Assembly (NCBI GenBank): GCA_964348455.1
Contig: CAYGCQ010000014.1
Span: forward strand, 1 to 29,619
DNA from: UBA10133 sp964348455
Lineage (GTDB): Bacteria > Patescibacteriota > Microgenomatia > UBA1400 > MFAQ01
Direction: 5' to 3'
Length of the DNA: 29,619 bases
Part shown: one piece after another, positions 1 through 9,117 of the stretch
Numbering within the stretch: the stretch's first letter is position 1
Layout: each line of letters begins with the position of its first letter
The notes under the pieces: model-generated
Told to the model about the DNA's origin: nothing
The model's database searches: none
What the model saw: the letters and a program-made list of their open reading frames with translations, nothing else
Program-made: the position numbers and the translations under genes

Positions 1-1
1 C

Positions 2-607
2 TCAGGGGCCATGGTAGGTCTTCCCTACATCACTTTGTTAATAAAATATTTAGTTAAATCATCCAAGCGATTCCATTTTTGGGTGCTGGTAAGAAAATCT
101 CCTTTGACAAGAGTGTTCGTTTCCGTATTGTCAAAAATATCGGGAGTTATTGTGATTGTCGGAAAAAATGATGCTGAGATGGTTAGTCTGTACGAGCTAA
201 TGTATCAGCAAAACATTATCCACTTAGAAATTACCAAACCAAGCGAACAAGCATTCAAAGCCATTCTTAGCCCCCGGAGGGTGGGTGGTAGTGTTCTCCT
301 TTTTACCGAACCGGTAGGTCGGCAAGAGTTTGAAAACGTAGAGTTTTTGCGAAGACATGGTTTAATAGCTGGTGTGGGTGATGAGATTCAGAATGATAAA
401 TTTGGGTCGAGTGCTCCTCGAGCCATAAAGCTACCTAGTGATCACATTGAGGCAGCGAAGTACATTCTGCATGCTACAGATTCCGGTATTTTTATGAACA
501 TGACAAAAGGATTTCATTTTTCCAAAAAATCATTACGATCTGGAGAAGTTGGTTTTAGAGGAGCGACGATGTTTTGGAAAATACTTAAAAAGAAGTTCGG
601 AGGATAA
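2..607 (+). CDS. C-terminal part of a MurG/MGDG-synthase-like glycosyltransferase (5' end outside window)
   Basis: The reading frame is open to the left edge, with Ser-Gly-Ala before the first Met at 11, so the gene probably starts outside the window. The visible part resembles the C-terminal nucleotide-sugar half of GT28-type enzymes (MurG, MGDG synthase, processive diacylglycerol glucosyltransferase). It has a strand with VIVIVGKND, an ITKPSEQAFKAI segment matching the family's TKPGG..tEA motif, and VGRQEFENVEFLRRHGLIAG matching the family's pGQE..N...l...GaG motif. Such enzymes transfer a sugar to a membrane lipid on the cytoplasmic face. The canonical glycines after TKP are replaced by S-E, which is unusual. 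The next gene begins 9 bases downstream, so both may be co-transcribed. Family assignment is by motif memory only; substrate unknown. Confidence 0.5.
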   Translation, partial: SGAMVGLPYITLLIKYLVKSSKRFHFWVLVRKSPLTRVFVSVLSKISGVIVIVGKNDAEMVSLYELMYQQNIIHLEITKPSEQAFKAILSPRRVGGSVLLFTEPVGRQEFENVEFLRRHGLIAGVGDEIQNDKFGSSAPRAIKLPSDHIEAAKYILHATDSGIFMNMTKGFHFSKKSLRSGEVGFRGATMFWKILKKKFGG

Positions 608-616
608 TATATTTGT

Positions 617-2086
617 ATGATAAATAAATTTAGGGATTTTTTAATAAAGATACGACTAGAATTAATCGTTTTCTTTGGCGGAGGAATAGGAATGACTTTG
701 GAGATAGTTGGTTCACGAGTAGTATCGCCGTATTTTGGAAACTCACTCGTTATTTGGACTAGTTTAATTGGGGTTATTCTTGGTTGTCTTTCGTTGGGTT
801 ATTTTTACGGTGGAAAGTTGGCAGATAAGAATCCATCTTACCAGCGATTAAGTTCGCTTTTACTAATCGGAGCCACAGCTTTAGGTGTAAGCGCCTTTTT
901 TAAAGAGCCAGTATTGGGATATGTACAGCATATGTTCGGATATGACATTAGAGCCGGATCGGTTTTATCAGTCATGATTTTGTTTGGTCCGGTGAGTGTG
1001 GTTCTGGGAACGATTGCACCTTTTGCAGCTAGACTTAGGTTGGAAAAATTGAAAAACTCAGGAGCAACGGTGGGTAACTTGTATGCACTATCAACTTTTG
1101 GAAGCATTACGGGAACTTTTTTAGCCGGATTTTATTTAATTCCAAACATCGGAAATACCAATTTACTTTATGCATTAGCGGCTGGAATTTTGGTGCTTTC
1201 ATTGGTGGCAGTGGGTATACCAAAGCAGCTTTTCTCTTTACTGATGCTATTTTTATTGAATGCGTTTTTGATAAATAATGTAACTGGCATTTTTCGTTTA
1301 AATGTTCTGGTAGATGTTGATTCCCAGTACAATAGAATTCTGGTTCGACAGATAGTTGATCAAAATCAAAATAAGATGCTGGGAATAAGTATCGACAATG
1401 CGGGGGTTCAATCAGTAATTTTGCCGGATAATCCGGACGAGATTTATTTTAATTATATAAAAGCATATCGAGCCTCGGACGAGATTAATCCAATGATAAG
1501 GAGTGCTTTGATGGTCGGCGGTGGCGGCTATACCTTTCCAAGAGATTTTTTAAAGCACAGTTTAGAGGCAAAAGTGGATGTTGTTGAAATCGATCCAAAG
1601 ATGACTGAGATTGCTAGGAAATATTTTTTCTTAAAAGACAACCCACGAATGCAAATATTCCACCAGGATGCAAGAAGCTTTCTTAATGAATCAAATAAGA
1701 TTTATGACGTAATCTTTCTGGATGCTTTTAACTCTCTGACTCCCCCACCCCATCTGACTACGCTAGAGTTTATGTCAAAGTTGTATTCTCATTTGTCCGA
1801 CAAGGGATTTTTGATGATAAATCTAGTGTCTTCACTTTCAAGTGATAACTCGGATTTTTTGAGTATGGAAATAAACACGCTTAAGAGAGTTTTTTCGACG
1901 GTTAAGTTGTATAAAATTGAACCGGTATCTTTGGATAAAGTTCAGAACATAATGGTAATTGCTTATAAGGAAGATTTTCAGAAACCTATTTCTTTGGGAA
2001 AACCTTTCGAGTATTCGGGTAACACCAAATCGATTCTAACTGACGATTGGTCACCTGTAGAGTATTTAACCCGCAATTACTACTAA
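617..2086 (+). CDS. Membrane-anchored spermidine-synthase-like methyltransferase-fold protein
   Basis: A fusion of an N-terminal multi-span membrane region (about residues 10-225, roughly seven hydrophobic segments, starting with a GGGIGMTLEIVGSRVVSPYF stretch typical of the fused MFS/spermidine synthase group) and a C-terminal Rossmann domain. Family landmarks in the domain are a glycine loop G301-G304, VVEIDP with E324 and D326, a conserved D351, and IFLDAF with D369. Soluble spermidine synthases carry GGGDG in the glycine loop; here the Asp is Gly (GGGGY), so aminopropyl transfer is doubtful and a nucleotide-cofactor or methyltransferase role is possible. A GGAGGA lies 12 bases before the ATG, rather far. 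The gene follows the glycosyltransferase by 9 bases. The fold call is firm, the function is not. Confidence 0.75.
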   Translation: MINKFRDFLIKIRLELIVFFGGGIGMTLEIVGSRVVSPYFGNSLVIWTSLIGVILGCLSLGYFYGGKLADKNPSYQRLSSLLLIGATALGVSAFFKEPVLGYVQHMFGYDIRAGSVLSVMILFGPVSVVLGTIAPFAARLRLEKLKNSGATVGNLYALSTFGSITGTFLAGFYLIPNIGNTNLLYALAAGILVLSLVAVGIPKQLFSLLMLFLLNAFLINNVTGIFRLNVLVDVDSQYNRILVRQIVDQNQNKMLGISIDNAGVQSVILPDNPDEIYFNYIKAYRASDEINPMIRSALMVGGGGYTFPRDFLKHSLEAKVDVVEIDPKMTEIARKYFFLKDNPRMQIFHQDARSFLNESNKIYDVIFLDAFNSLTPPPHLTTLEFMSKLYSHLSDKGFLMINLVSSLSSDNSDFLSMEINTLKRVFSTVKLYKIEPVSLDKVQNIMVIAYKEDFQKPISLGKPFEYSGNTKSILTDDWSPVEYLTRNYY

Positions 2087-2153
2087 ACTACTTTCCCCTT
2101 TCTAATTTTTATGTATATACTTAATTTAGTTATTGTAATATATCGCACAGCTA

Positions 2154-3311
2154 ATGAGAGTATTGATGATTGGGTGGGAATACCCCCCAAAAAATTCCGG
2201 TGGCCTTGGGGTGGCCTGTCAAGGAATAGTTGAGCATTTGATTGATGCAGGGCAAGAGCTGATACTTGTACTGCCTCATGATATGTCTCCGAGCGTTAAT
2301 ACTGTCATGTTTACTACTCCACGAGGAAATACTTACCCCGTTATTTTTGTTTTAGCAAAAATTAAACCATACACTGAGTCGTTGCCTGAAAGGTATCGTG
2401 GGAACTTAATTGATGATGTCTATTGTTTTTCCAGCGATGTTTTAAAAGCAGTAGCTAAAGAAAAATTTGATGTAATACATGTGCACGACTGGTTAACACT
2501 ACCGGCAGGATTGGCACTAAAGAATAAATTTAACAAACCCTTAGTTGTTCATGTTCATAGTACTGAGTACGATCGAACTGCCGGTAGAAGTACAAATTTC
2601 GATGTTGAGAATATTGAGATGGAAGGTTTCAGTGGTGCAGATAAAGTAGTCGCTGTAAGTGGTTATACTAAAAGTATTTTAATCGATAAATATCGGGTAC
2701 CTGAAAATAAAATTTATGTGGTCCATAATGGTATCGATTATGTTGAGGAGATGATTCCCGGTGAGGATTTTTTAGGTACTGCTCCGGTAATTCTATTTGT
2801 GGGTCGATTAACGATCCAAAAAGGTCCGGAGTACTTTATTCGGTTAGCGGAGCAAGTAATTTCTAAAAGACCGGATGCAATTTTTGTAATAGTCGGAGAC
2901 GGAGATATGTATAAGGAGATGATCGAGTATTCGGCGTTTCGAGAGCTAAGCGGCTCGGTGCTTTTTGCGGGTTTTCTTCGTGGGGTTTCAAAACAGAGAT
3001 TGTTTAAAAGAGCAAACGTGTTTGTGATGCCCTCAGTTTCCGAGCCATTTGGGCTGGTTGCTCTCGAGGCAGCTGTAGAAGGAGTTCCAATTATCATTTC
3101 AAAAACTTCCGGTGTAGCTGAGGTACTTCCGAGTGCTATAAAAGTTGATTTTTGGGATACCGATCTGGCAGCTAAAAAAGTTTTGGAGATTATTGGAGAT
3201 TCGTCTATGCAAAAAGGAATTGGTGCCGCTGTTAGAACCGAATCGCTCCTTCTTTCGTGGGATAAAGCAGCTAATGAGTTGAAATCTATTTATAAAAAAC
3301 TACAAAAATAA
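2154..3311 (+). CDS. GT4-family glycosyltransferase (glycogen/starch-synthase-like)
   Basis: The protein is 385 residues and has the two-Rossmann GT-B layout. The N terminus MRVLMIGWEYPPKNSGGLGV is the donor/acceptor glycine loop seen in GT4 and starch-synthase-like enzymes. Further along are VIHVHDWLT, VVAVSGYTK, the linker VHNGID, the C-domain opening ILFVGRLTIQKGPEYF, and the nucleotide-sugar motif SEPFGLVALEA with E297 and E305. It should transfer a sugar from an NDP donor in the cytoplasm; next to GH57 and GH15 genes, an alpha-glucan or glycogen product is the natural inference. Its stop overlaps the GH57 start by one base, so it leads a translationally coupled operon. No Shine-Dalgarno sequence is visible, and an AT-rich TAATAT sits just upstream (2136-2141). 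Exact substrate is unknown. Confidence 0.85.
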   Translation: MRVLMIGWEYPPKNSGGLGVACQGIVEHLIDAGQELILVLPHDMSPSVNTVMFTTPRGNTYPVIFVLAKIKPYTESLPERYRGNLIDDVYCFSSDVLKAVAKEKFDVIHVHDWLTLPAGLALKNKFNKPLVVHVHSTEYDRTAGRSTNFDVENIEMEGFSGADKVVAVSGYTKSILIDKYRVPENKIYVVHNGIDYVEEMIPGEDFLGTAPVILFVGRLTIQKGPEYFIRLAEQVISKRPDAIFVIVGDGDMYKEMIEYSAFRELSGSVLFAGFLRGVSKQRLFKRANVFVMPSVSEPFGLVALEAAVEGVPIIISKTSGVAEVLPSAIKVDFWDTDLAAKKVLEIIGDSSMQKGIGAAVRTESLLLSWDKAANELKSIYKKLQK

Positions 3312-4507
3312 TGTCTAAAATCTGTCTATATTTTCAAATACATCAGCCATGGAGATTAAGGTCTTTAAGCCCATTTGAACTCGGAACAGAAGCTGGATAT
3401 TTTGAATCGGATGCAGATGACGATGAAGGAAACGAGAAAGTAATGGGAAAGGTGGCCGAAAAGTCATACAGACCTATGCTACTATTGCTTAGAAGATTAT
3501 CCCAAGAAGAACCTGACTTTCACTACTCTCTCTCGATTACGGGAGTTGCTATCGAACAGATGTCCAGGTTTGCACCGGACTTAATACTTCTTTTGCAGGA
3601 TTTATGTCAAAAAGGGAACGTGGAGTTTTTGGCTGAGACTTATTACCACTCGCTGGCATCACTTTTTTCAACGACAGAGTTTTTGATTCAAGTTCAGAAA
3701 CATTCAAATCAGATTGAGGACTTATTTTCTCAGAGGCCAAAGGTTTTTAGAAATACCGAGTTAATATATACAAACAGAGTTGCAGAGATTGTAGAAAAAA
3801 TGAACTTTACGGGAATGTTGGTTGAAGGTGCCGATAAGGTATTGAGAGGAAGAAAGCCAACTTTTGTTTATCGGTCCCCTTCCGGACTGCCTTTGTTACT
3901 AAAACACTATGCGTTATCAGATGATATTGCCTTTCGTTTTTCTCAGTCTGCTCGAAGCCCAGAACCTCTAGTTTCTGAAACTTTTTGTCATTGGATTAAT
4001 AGTTCCTACTCCGAAAACGAAACCGTAAATCTATTTATGGACTTCGAGACTTTTGGTGAACATCAATGGAAAGATACCGGTATATTCGATTTCTTTTATC
4101 ATTTTGTAAAACATTTTTTAAGATCTGGAGGGAAATTCATTACAGTATCCAAAGAGCTTGAACTTCAGAAGCCGGTAGACATATATGACTCTGAGCTTCC
4201 TGTCTCTTGGGCTGATGTTGATAGAGATATAACAGCTTGGAGTGGGAATCCATTGCAAGTAGATAGTCTTAAGAAAATATATGAAATGGAGAAAGCTGTT
4301 TTTGATTCCGGTAACGAGAATCTTGTAGAAGATTGGAGAAAATTGCAGACGAGTGATCATTTTTATTATATGTGTACCAAGTGGTCAAACGATGGTGATG
4401 TCCATTCTTATTTTTCACCTTACAAAAATCCATATCGAGCATATGTAAATTTTTGTCACGCCCTTGCAGATTTGAACATTAGATTCAATAATTACAAAAA
4501 TGGCTAG
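3311..4507 (+). CDS. Glycoside hydrolase family 57 (alpha-amylase/4-alpha-glucanotransferase type)
   Basis: The 398-residue protein shows the GH57 motifs in order: HQPWR near the N terminus (motif 1), GNVEFLAETYY (motif 2), FRNTELIY with the expected nucleophile E150 (motif 3), MDFETFGEHQ with the expected acid/base D244 (motif 4), and a late aromatic segment WSNDGDVHSYFSPYKNPY. There is no signal peptide, so it acts in the cytoplasm, probably on alpha-1,4 or alpha-1,6 glucan made or imported by the cell. The start ATG overlaps the preceding stop (TAATG) and its end overlaps the next gene by 8 bases, indicating an operon. At about 400 residues it matches the short alpha-amylase-like GH57 group. 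Hydrolysis versus transglycosylation cannot be decided here. Confidence 0.88.
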   Translation: MSKICLYFQIHQPWRLRSLSPFELGTEAGYFESDADDDEGNEKVMGKVAEKSYRPMLLLLRRLSQEEPDFHYSLSITGVAIEQMSRFAPDLILLLQDLCQKGNVEFLAETYYHSLASLFSTTEFLIQVQKHSNQIEDLFSQRPKVFRNTELIYTNRVAEIVEKMNFTGMLVEGADKVLRGRKPTFVYRSPSGLPLLLKHYALSDDIAFRFSQSARSPEPLVSETFCHWINSSYSENETVNLFMDFETFGEHQWKDTGIFDFFYHFVKHFLRSGGKFITVSKELELQKPVDIYDSELPVSWADVDRDITAWSGNPLQVDSLKKIYEMEKAVFDSGNENLVEDWRKLQTSDHFYYMCTKWSNDGDVHSYFSPYKNPYRAYVNFCHALADLNIRFNNYKNG

Positions 4508-6491
4508 AGCACTTGTTCTGGGAAATGGACATCTTACTGTCTGCTTCGATAGAGACGGTGTTTTGAGAGATCTGTATTATCCTTATGTTGGTTTAGAAAA
4601 TCACATAGGCGGATATAAGCATAGGATTGGAATTTGGTGGGATGGCAACTTCTCTTGGTTAGACAGCCATGACTGGGATATTAAAATTAGGATGACGGAA
4701 AAATCTATGTGCGGATTACTAACTTATGAGCACAAACATTCCGACATTAAGGTAAGGATAAAGTGTGTAATTTACAACGAAATTCCGGTCTTTGTTCGTA
4801 AGCTGACTTTTGTAAATTCTTCTAAACAGGTAAAAATGGTGAAAGTTTTTTTTGGACAAGAATTTGCAATTGGTGAAAATAAATTTAGGAATACAGCTTT
4901 TTATGATCCTACCAAAAACGCTATTATTCATTATAAGGGGAGAAGGGTTTTTTTGGCTAATGGGTCTGCTCCAACTTCTGGCATCTCGGACTTCACGGTT
5001 GGTATTTTTGATTTTCAAGGTAATAAGGGTTCTTACGTAGATGCAGAGGATGGAGTTCTTAGTAAAAATGCTGTTGAACATGGGCCAGCAGATTCAGTGA
5101 TTTCTTTTTCATCCGAATGTGAGGATTTAGAAAGCGTAGATTTTTATTACTGGCTTTGTGCCTCTCACAGTATTGATGAGGTCTATGAGCTGAATGCTGA
5201 AATTTTGAAAAAAACTCCTGAAGAGGTGCTTCATTCTACATCTTCATTTTGGAGAGCTTGGGCTGAGTCGGTTTATAAAAATTTTTTTGATTTGCCAAAA
5301 GAGGTTGTCCAGGCGTACTATGATTCTCTGTTTATACTTAGGGCCCATCTAGATCATAAAGGAGGAATAATCGCCTCTTTGGACTCGGACATGATCTATG
5401 GTAAAGATTCGTATGCTTATGTTTGGCCTAGAGACGCGGCTTTTGTAGCTATTACTTTAGATAAAGCCGGTTATCAAAGTATAACTAAGAAATTTTACGA
5501 TTTTTGTTTTAATGTTTTGCATAAAGATGGGTACCTTCATCATAGATTTCAGCCGGATATGAGCTTGGGTTCAACATGGCAGTCTTCAATAATTCAGAAG
5601 GATTGGTTGAAAAACAAAATACTGCAGTTACCCATCCAAGAAGATGAGACGGCCACTGTAATATGGGGACTTTGGGAGCATTATCTGCGATCGAATGACT
5701 TGGAATATATCGAATCGATTTACAAACCATTTATCGAGAAATCGGCAAATTTTATGATGGAGTTTAGGGATAAATATACCGGTCTCCCAATACAATCATA
5801 TGATTTGTGGGAGGAGATTTCCGGGGTGTCGACTTATACCTGTTGCGCTGTCTGTGGGGGGTTAAAGGCCGCAGCAAAGTTCGCAAAAATACTTGGAAAG
5901 CAAAACCATGCACAAGAGTACGAGAAGTCTGTCGATGAAATCGTAGTGGCGATGAAAAAGTATTTATTTAATCCTGAACTAAATAGTTTCGTTCGAGGTT
6001 TGCGAGTAGACGGAATTGCCGTTAAAAGATTGGATGTGATTGATGCTAGTTCTCTTTTTGGACTTTGGTACTATGAAGTTCTCAGTAGAAGTGATCCCAT
6101 GATGAAGGGGACCCAGGAGGCGGTTGAAAAATTTCTTCATATTAAAACAGGTATTGGCGGATACATGCGCTATCAGAATGATCAGTATTACAAGGACCAG
6201 AATTTAGACATATCAAACCCCTGGATTGTGACTACGATGTGGGAACTTCAAAGGAAGCTTAATATTGCCAAAGATGAGCACGATTTGCAAAGACTTTCCA
6301 GAGAATTTAATTGGATTACTGATAGACTAAAAGTCTTTCCGGTAATGGCCGAACAATATCATCCTTTTTCAGGAGAGCCTTTGTCAGCCACACCTTTAAC
6401 TTGGAGTCATGCTGTATTCGTAGAAACAGTACTTGTCTATATGTCAAAGATGGAAGAAATTAGTAGAATGAAAATTACGGACAATGCATAA
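4500..6491 (+). CDS. Glycoside hydrolase family 15 (glucoamylase-like), second catalytic residue apparently replaced
   Basis: The 663-residue protein has an N-terminal beta-sandwich (about 1-240) and an (alpha/alpha)6 barrel (about 265-655), the bacterial/archaeal GH15 architecture. Barrel landmarks are YAYVWPRDAAFVAITLDKAGY, YDLWEEISGVSTYT with the expected general acid among E438/E439, and the late motif PLTWSHAVFVE. In the glucoamylases I recall, that last motif is WSHAEF/Y with the Glu as catalytic base; here the position is V639, with a Glu two residues later. The enzyme may be a variant with another base, a phosphorylase/trehalase-like specificity, or inactive. There is no signal peptide, so it is cytoplasmic. 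It overlaps GH57 by 8 bases and the kinase by 8 bases. Confidence 0.85.
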   Translation: MARALVLGNGHLTVCFDRDGVLRDLYYPYVGLENHIGGYKHRIGIWWDGNFSWLDSHDWDIKIRMTEKSMCGLLTYEHKHSDIKVRIKCVIYNEIPVFVRKLTFVNSSKQVKMVKVFFGQEFAIGENKFRNTAFYDPTKNAIIHYKGRRVFLANGSAPTSGISDFTVGIFDFQGNKGSYVDAEDGVLSKNAVEHGPADSVISFSSECEDLESVDFYYWLCASHSIDEVYELNAEILKKTPEEVLHSTSSFWRAWAESVYKNFFDLPKEVVQAYYDSLFILRAHLDHKGGIIASLDSDMIYGKDSYAYVWPRDAAFVAITLDKAGYQSITKKFYDFCFNVLHKDGYLHHRFQPDMSLGSTWQSSIIQKDWLKNKILQLPIQEDETATVIWGLWEHYLRSNDLEYIESIYKPFIEKSANFMMEFRDKYTGLPIQSYDLWEEISGVSTYTCCAVCGGLKAAAKFAKILGKQNHAQEYEKSVDEIVVAMKKYLFNPELNSFVRGLRVDGIAVKRLDVIDASSLFGLWYYEVLSRSDPMMKGTQEAVEKFLHIKTGIGGYMRYQNDQYYKDQNLDISNPWIVTTMWELQRKLNIAKDEHDLQRLSREFNWITDRLKVFPVMAEQYHPFSGEPLSATPLTWSHAVFVETVLVYMSKMEEISRMKITDNA

Positions 6492-7383
6492 TCACAACAT
6501 GGTCATCGGTATGGACTGTGGAGCGTCACATAGTGTTCTTAAAGTTTGGGAAAATGGAAAAGTAGTTCTCGAACGACATGATCTGCCGGGGGCTAATTTT
6601 GATTTGATTAATCAAGAGAAGATACGTACTCAATTTTTGTTGGAGTTCGAACGCTTGAGTGTATACCGGGAGGCTTTTATCGTAATTGGTATGGCAGGAC
6701 TGGATGATACAAATGAAGAAAATGAAGCTGACGGATGGTTTAGGCGCCTACTTGATACAACGATTACCTACTCTTCTCTTAAGGTGATGTCTGACTGTGA
6801 ACTGTTGCTGTGGGCGGGCAGCAACTCCGGGGTCGGTATAGCTCTGGTAGCTGGCACAGGCTCTAACTGTCTTTCAAGAAACGCTTCCGGAAAAATGAAT
6901 AAGGTTGGAGGAATGTCACACATTCTTTCTGATGAAGGTGCTGGCTTCTCCCTAGGCTGGAGATGTCTTCACTTAGTTACTAAAATGGCCGATGGCAGAG
7001 AAAGAAGTACTGATTTAGTTGGTGAAGTGCTTTCATTTTTTAATGTTAAAAACATAATTGAGCTTAAAAATTATTTATTAAATAAAGATTTAAAAATTGA
7101 AGTTGCTAAATTGGCGCCCTTGCTTTTAGCAGCTTCAGAGAGAGGTGAAGAGTCTGCGGGAAAAATTGTTTTGGAAGAGTCCGGTGAGCTCGTAAAAATG
7201 ATTGAGGCTTCGAACAAATATTTCGATCCTGAAATTTTGCCTGTCTTTATCGCCGGGAGTGTTTTTAAAAATTATGCATATCGAGAACAGTTTGTTTTAA
7301 ATCTTCACTGTATTTACATTAATCAAAAAGTAAGTGTTGTAAACCCCATTGATGGTGCTTGGGGTTACGCTCAAAAACGGTAG
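6484..7383 (+). CDS. BadF/BadG/BcrA/BcrD-type sugar kinase (N-acetylglucosamine/glucose kinase-like)
   Basis: The 299-residue protein belongs to the actin-like ASKHA fold. Visible motifs are phosphate-1 VIGMDCGASHSVLKVW at the N terminus, phosphate-2 VAGTGSNCLSRN, the sugar/nucleotide loop GGMSHILSDEGAGFSLGW, and the adenosine-type FIAGSVFKN near the C terminus. These match the NAGK-like branch of the BadF family, which phosphorylates amino sugars or glucose with ATP. Sitting last in the GT4-GH57-GH15 operon, it probably phosphorylates the monosaccharide released by the hydrolases so that it can enter glycolysis or be reactivated. Two starts are possible: ATG 6484, overlapping GH15, or ATG 6499, directly before the core MVIGMDCG. 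The first is kept for coupling. Confidence 0.8.
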   Translation: MHNHNMVIGMDCGASHSVLKVWENGKVVLERHDLPGANFDLINQEKIRTQFLLEFERLSVYREAFIVIGMAGLDDTNEENEADGWFRRLLDTTITYSSLKVMSDCELLLWAGSNSGVGIALVAGTGSNCLSRNASGKMNKVGGMSHILSDEGAGFSLGWRCLHLVTKMADGRERSTDLVGEVLSFFNVKNIIELKNYLLNKDLKIEVAKLAPLLLAASERGEESAGKIVLEESGELVKMIEASNKYFDPEILPVFIAGSVFKNYAYREQFVLNLHCIYINQKVSVVNPIDGAWGYAQKR

Positions 7384-7412
7384 AGTGATTGTTTTTGTAG
7401 TAAACTTAATTT

Positions 7413-9116
7413 ATGGCTGCCCAGTCTTTGAAGATTTATGACTTAGTCCGACTTGCTCAACTCGTCCCACCTGATGATTTGGAGGCGGCGGCGAAAACCG
7501 CGTCACATCTAAATGTTCCACTACAAGATGTTCTGATTGGCAGGAGACTGATTACAAAAGATAAGTTGGGCGACTTGATTGCGAAAAGTCTTGGTATCGG
7601 CTATGTGAACCTTAAAGACGTAATCATTCCCAAGGAAGTTTTATCACTGGTTAAAGAGGAGTTGGCCCAGGAGAGAAAAGTGGTTCCAATCGGCCGTGAT
7701 GGGTACATTTTGCATCTTGCGCTTATGGATCCGACGAACCTTGAAACGATAAACTTTATCAGAAAGATTACAGGATTAAATGTAATCCCCTTCTTTGCTT
7801 TTGAAAGTGATATTAAATTTGGGCTGCATCAGTACAAGTCTAGTCTGACAGAAAATTTCCAGAAATTAGTGGAGCAGGTTGCCAAGCAACATCCTGGTCG
7901 GGTTACTCCACAACAATTAGCTGAAGATGTTTCGATTATCCAAGCAGTAAGTCGTATGTTGGAGTTTGCAGTTATTGCTGAGGCATCTGACATTCACATT
8001 GAAGCGTTAGCTGATGGAGTTTTGGTGCGTTATCGTATCGACGGAATTCTTCATGACATGATTAAGCTTCCAAAGAGTTTACATCCGGCTATAGTAGCAA
8101 GAATAAAGATACTCTCATCATTAAAGTTAGATGAAACCAGATTGCCTCAAGATGGTAGACTCAAATTTGAATCTGACGAAGGTGATATGGTGAGTTTGCG
8201 CGTGTCCATCCTACCAACAGTTGAAGGCGAAAAAATAGTTTTACGTATTTTGGAAAGTGGTGAACTTTCTTTATCCTTGGAAGATTTGGGTTATGACGAT
8301 AGAAGTGTGACTATTATTAAAAAAGCTTTACAGCGTCCGCATGGAATGATTCTTATCACCGGTCCCACGGGTTCAGGAAAAACTACGAACTTGTACACCA
8401 TGCTTAATTTATTAAATACTGGTGAAGTTAATATATCTACTGTTGAAGATCCAGTGGAAAACAGAATAAGGAGAATTAATCAGACTCAAATTAACTCTCA
8501 GATTAACTTTAGTTTTGCTGATGGACTGCGAGCTCTTTTGCGACAAGATCCTGACATTGTTATGGTTGGTGAGATTCGTGATTCAGAAACAGCTGGGATG
8601 GCTATCAACGCTGCAATGACTGGGCATTTGGTATTGTCAACCTTACATACCAATGATTCACCTGGAGCGATCCCACGATTAATTGATCTTGGTGCCGAAC
8701 CCTTCTTGCTTGCTTCTACACTAGACTTAGTTATTGCCCAGAGATTGGTCAGAAAAATTTGTCCAAAATGTCAGATTGGTCAGCCAACAGATGGGAAGAT
8801 CACGGATTATATAGTTGCCAATATCTTAGATGAAGTCGAGAGGGAAAAAATTGTAAAACTAATACCTACCGAGGTTAGAGTTGCGCCAGGTTGTGATTAT
8901 TGTAAGTACACGGGTTATTCCGGTAGAACCGGCGTTTATGAGATGTTTACCGTCAATGAGGAAATTCGTCAGTTAATTTTAAATAAATCCTCAGCCAGTA
9001 AAATAAAAGAATCTGCGATAAGGGGTGGTATGCAGACAATGATGATGGATGGAATTAATAAAGTTGCAAAAGGTATAACTACTTTTGAAGAAGTTCTAAG
9101 AGTTACCAGAGATTAA
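7413..9116 (+). CDS. pilB: Type IV pilus assembly ATPase PilB
   Basis: The 567-residue hexameric ATPase powers pilin polymerisation at the cytoplasmic membrane. It has an N-terminal MshEN/T2SSE_N domain (about 1-150), the linker domain with RYRIDGILHD, Walker A GPTGSGKTT (G317-K323-T324), the Asp-box region STVEDPVE, Walker B DPDIVMVGEIRD (D379-E387), a His-box TGHLVLSTLHTNDS, and a tetracysteine zinc site (C450, C453, C494, C497). These mark the PilB/GspE extension ATPase rather than PilT. It starts the pilus operon 29 bases after the kinase gene; pilC follows after one base. A TAAACT hexamer (7401-7406) ends six bases before the ATG, suggesting a possible separate promoter with almost no leader. 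No Shine-Dalgarno sequence is visible. Confidence 0.95.
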   Translation: MAAQSLKIYDLVRLAQLVPPDDLEAAAKTASHLNVPLQDVLIGRRLITKDKLGDLIAKSLGIGYVNLKDVIIPKEVLSLVKEELAQERKVVPIGRDGYILHLALMDPTNLETINFIRKITGLNVIPFFAFESDIKFGLHQYKSSLTENFQKLVEQVAKQHPGRVTPQQLAEDVSIIQAVSRMLEFAVIAEASDIHIEALADGVLVRYRIDGILHDMIKLPKSLHPAIVARIKILSSLKLDETRLPQDGRLKFESDEGDMVSLRVSILPTVEGEKIVLRILESGELSLSLEDLGYDDRSVTIIKKALQRPHGMILITGPTGSGKTTNLYTMLNLLNTGEVNISTVEDPVENRIRRINQTQINSQINFSFADGLRALLRQDPDIVMVGEIRDSETAGMAINAAMTGHLVLSTLHTNDSPGAIPRLIDLGAEPFLLASTLDLVIAQRLVRKICPKCQIGQPTDGKITDYIVANILDEVEREKIVKLIPTEVRVAPGCDYCKYTGYSGRTGVYEMFTVNEEIRQLILNKSSASKIKESAIRGGMQTMMMDGINKVAKGITTFEEVLRVTRD

Positions 9117-9117
9117 G

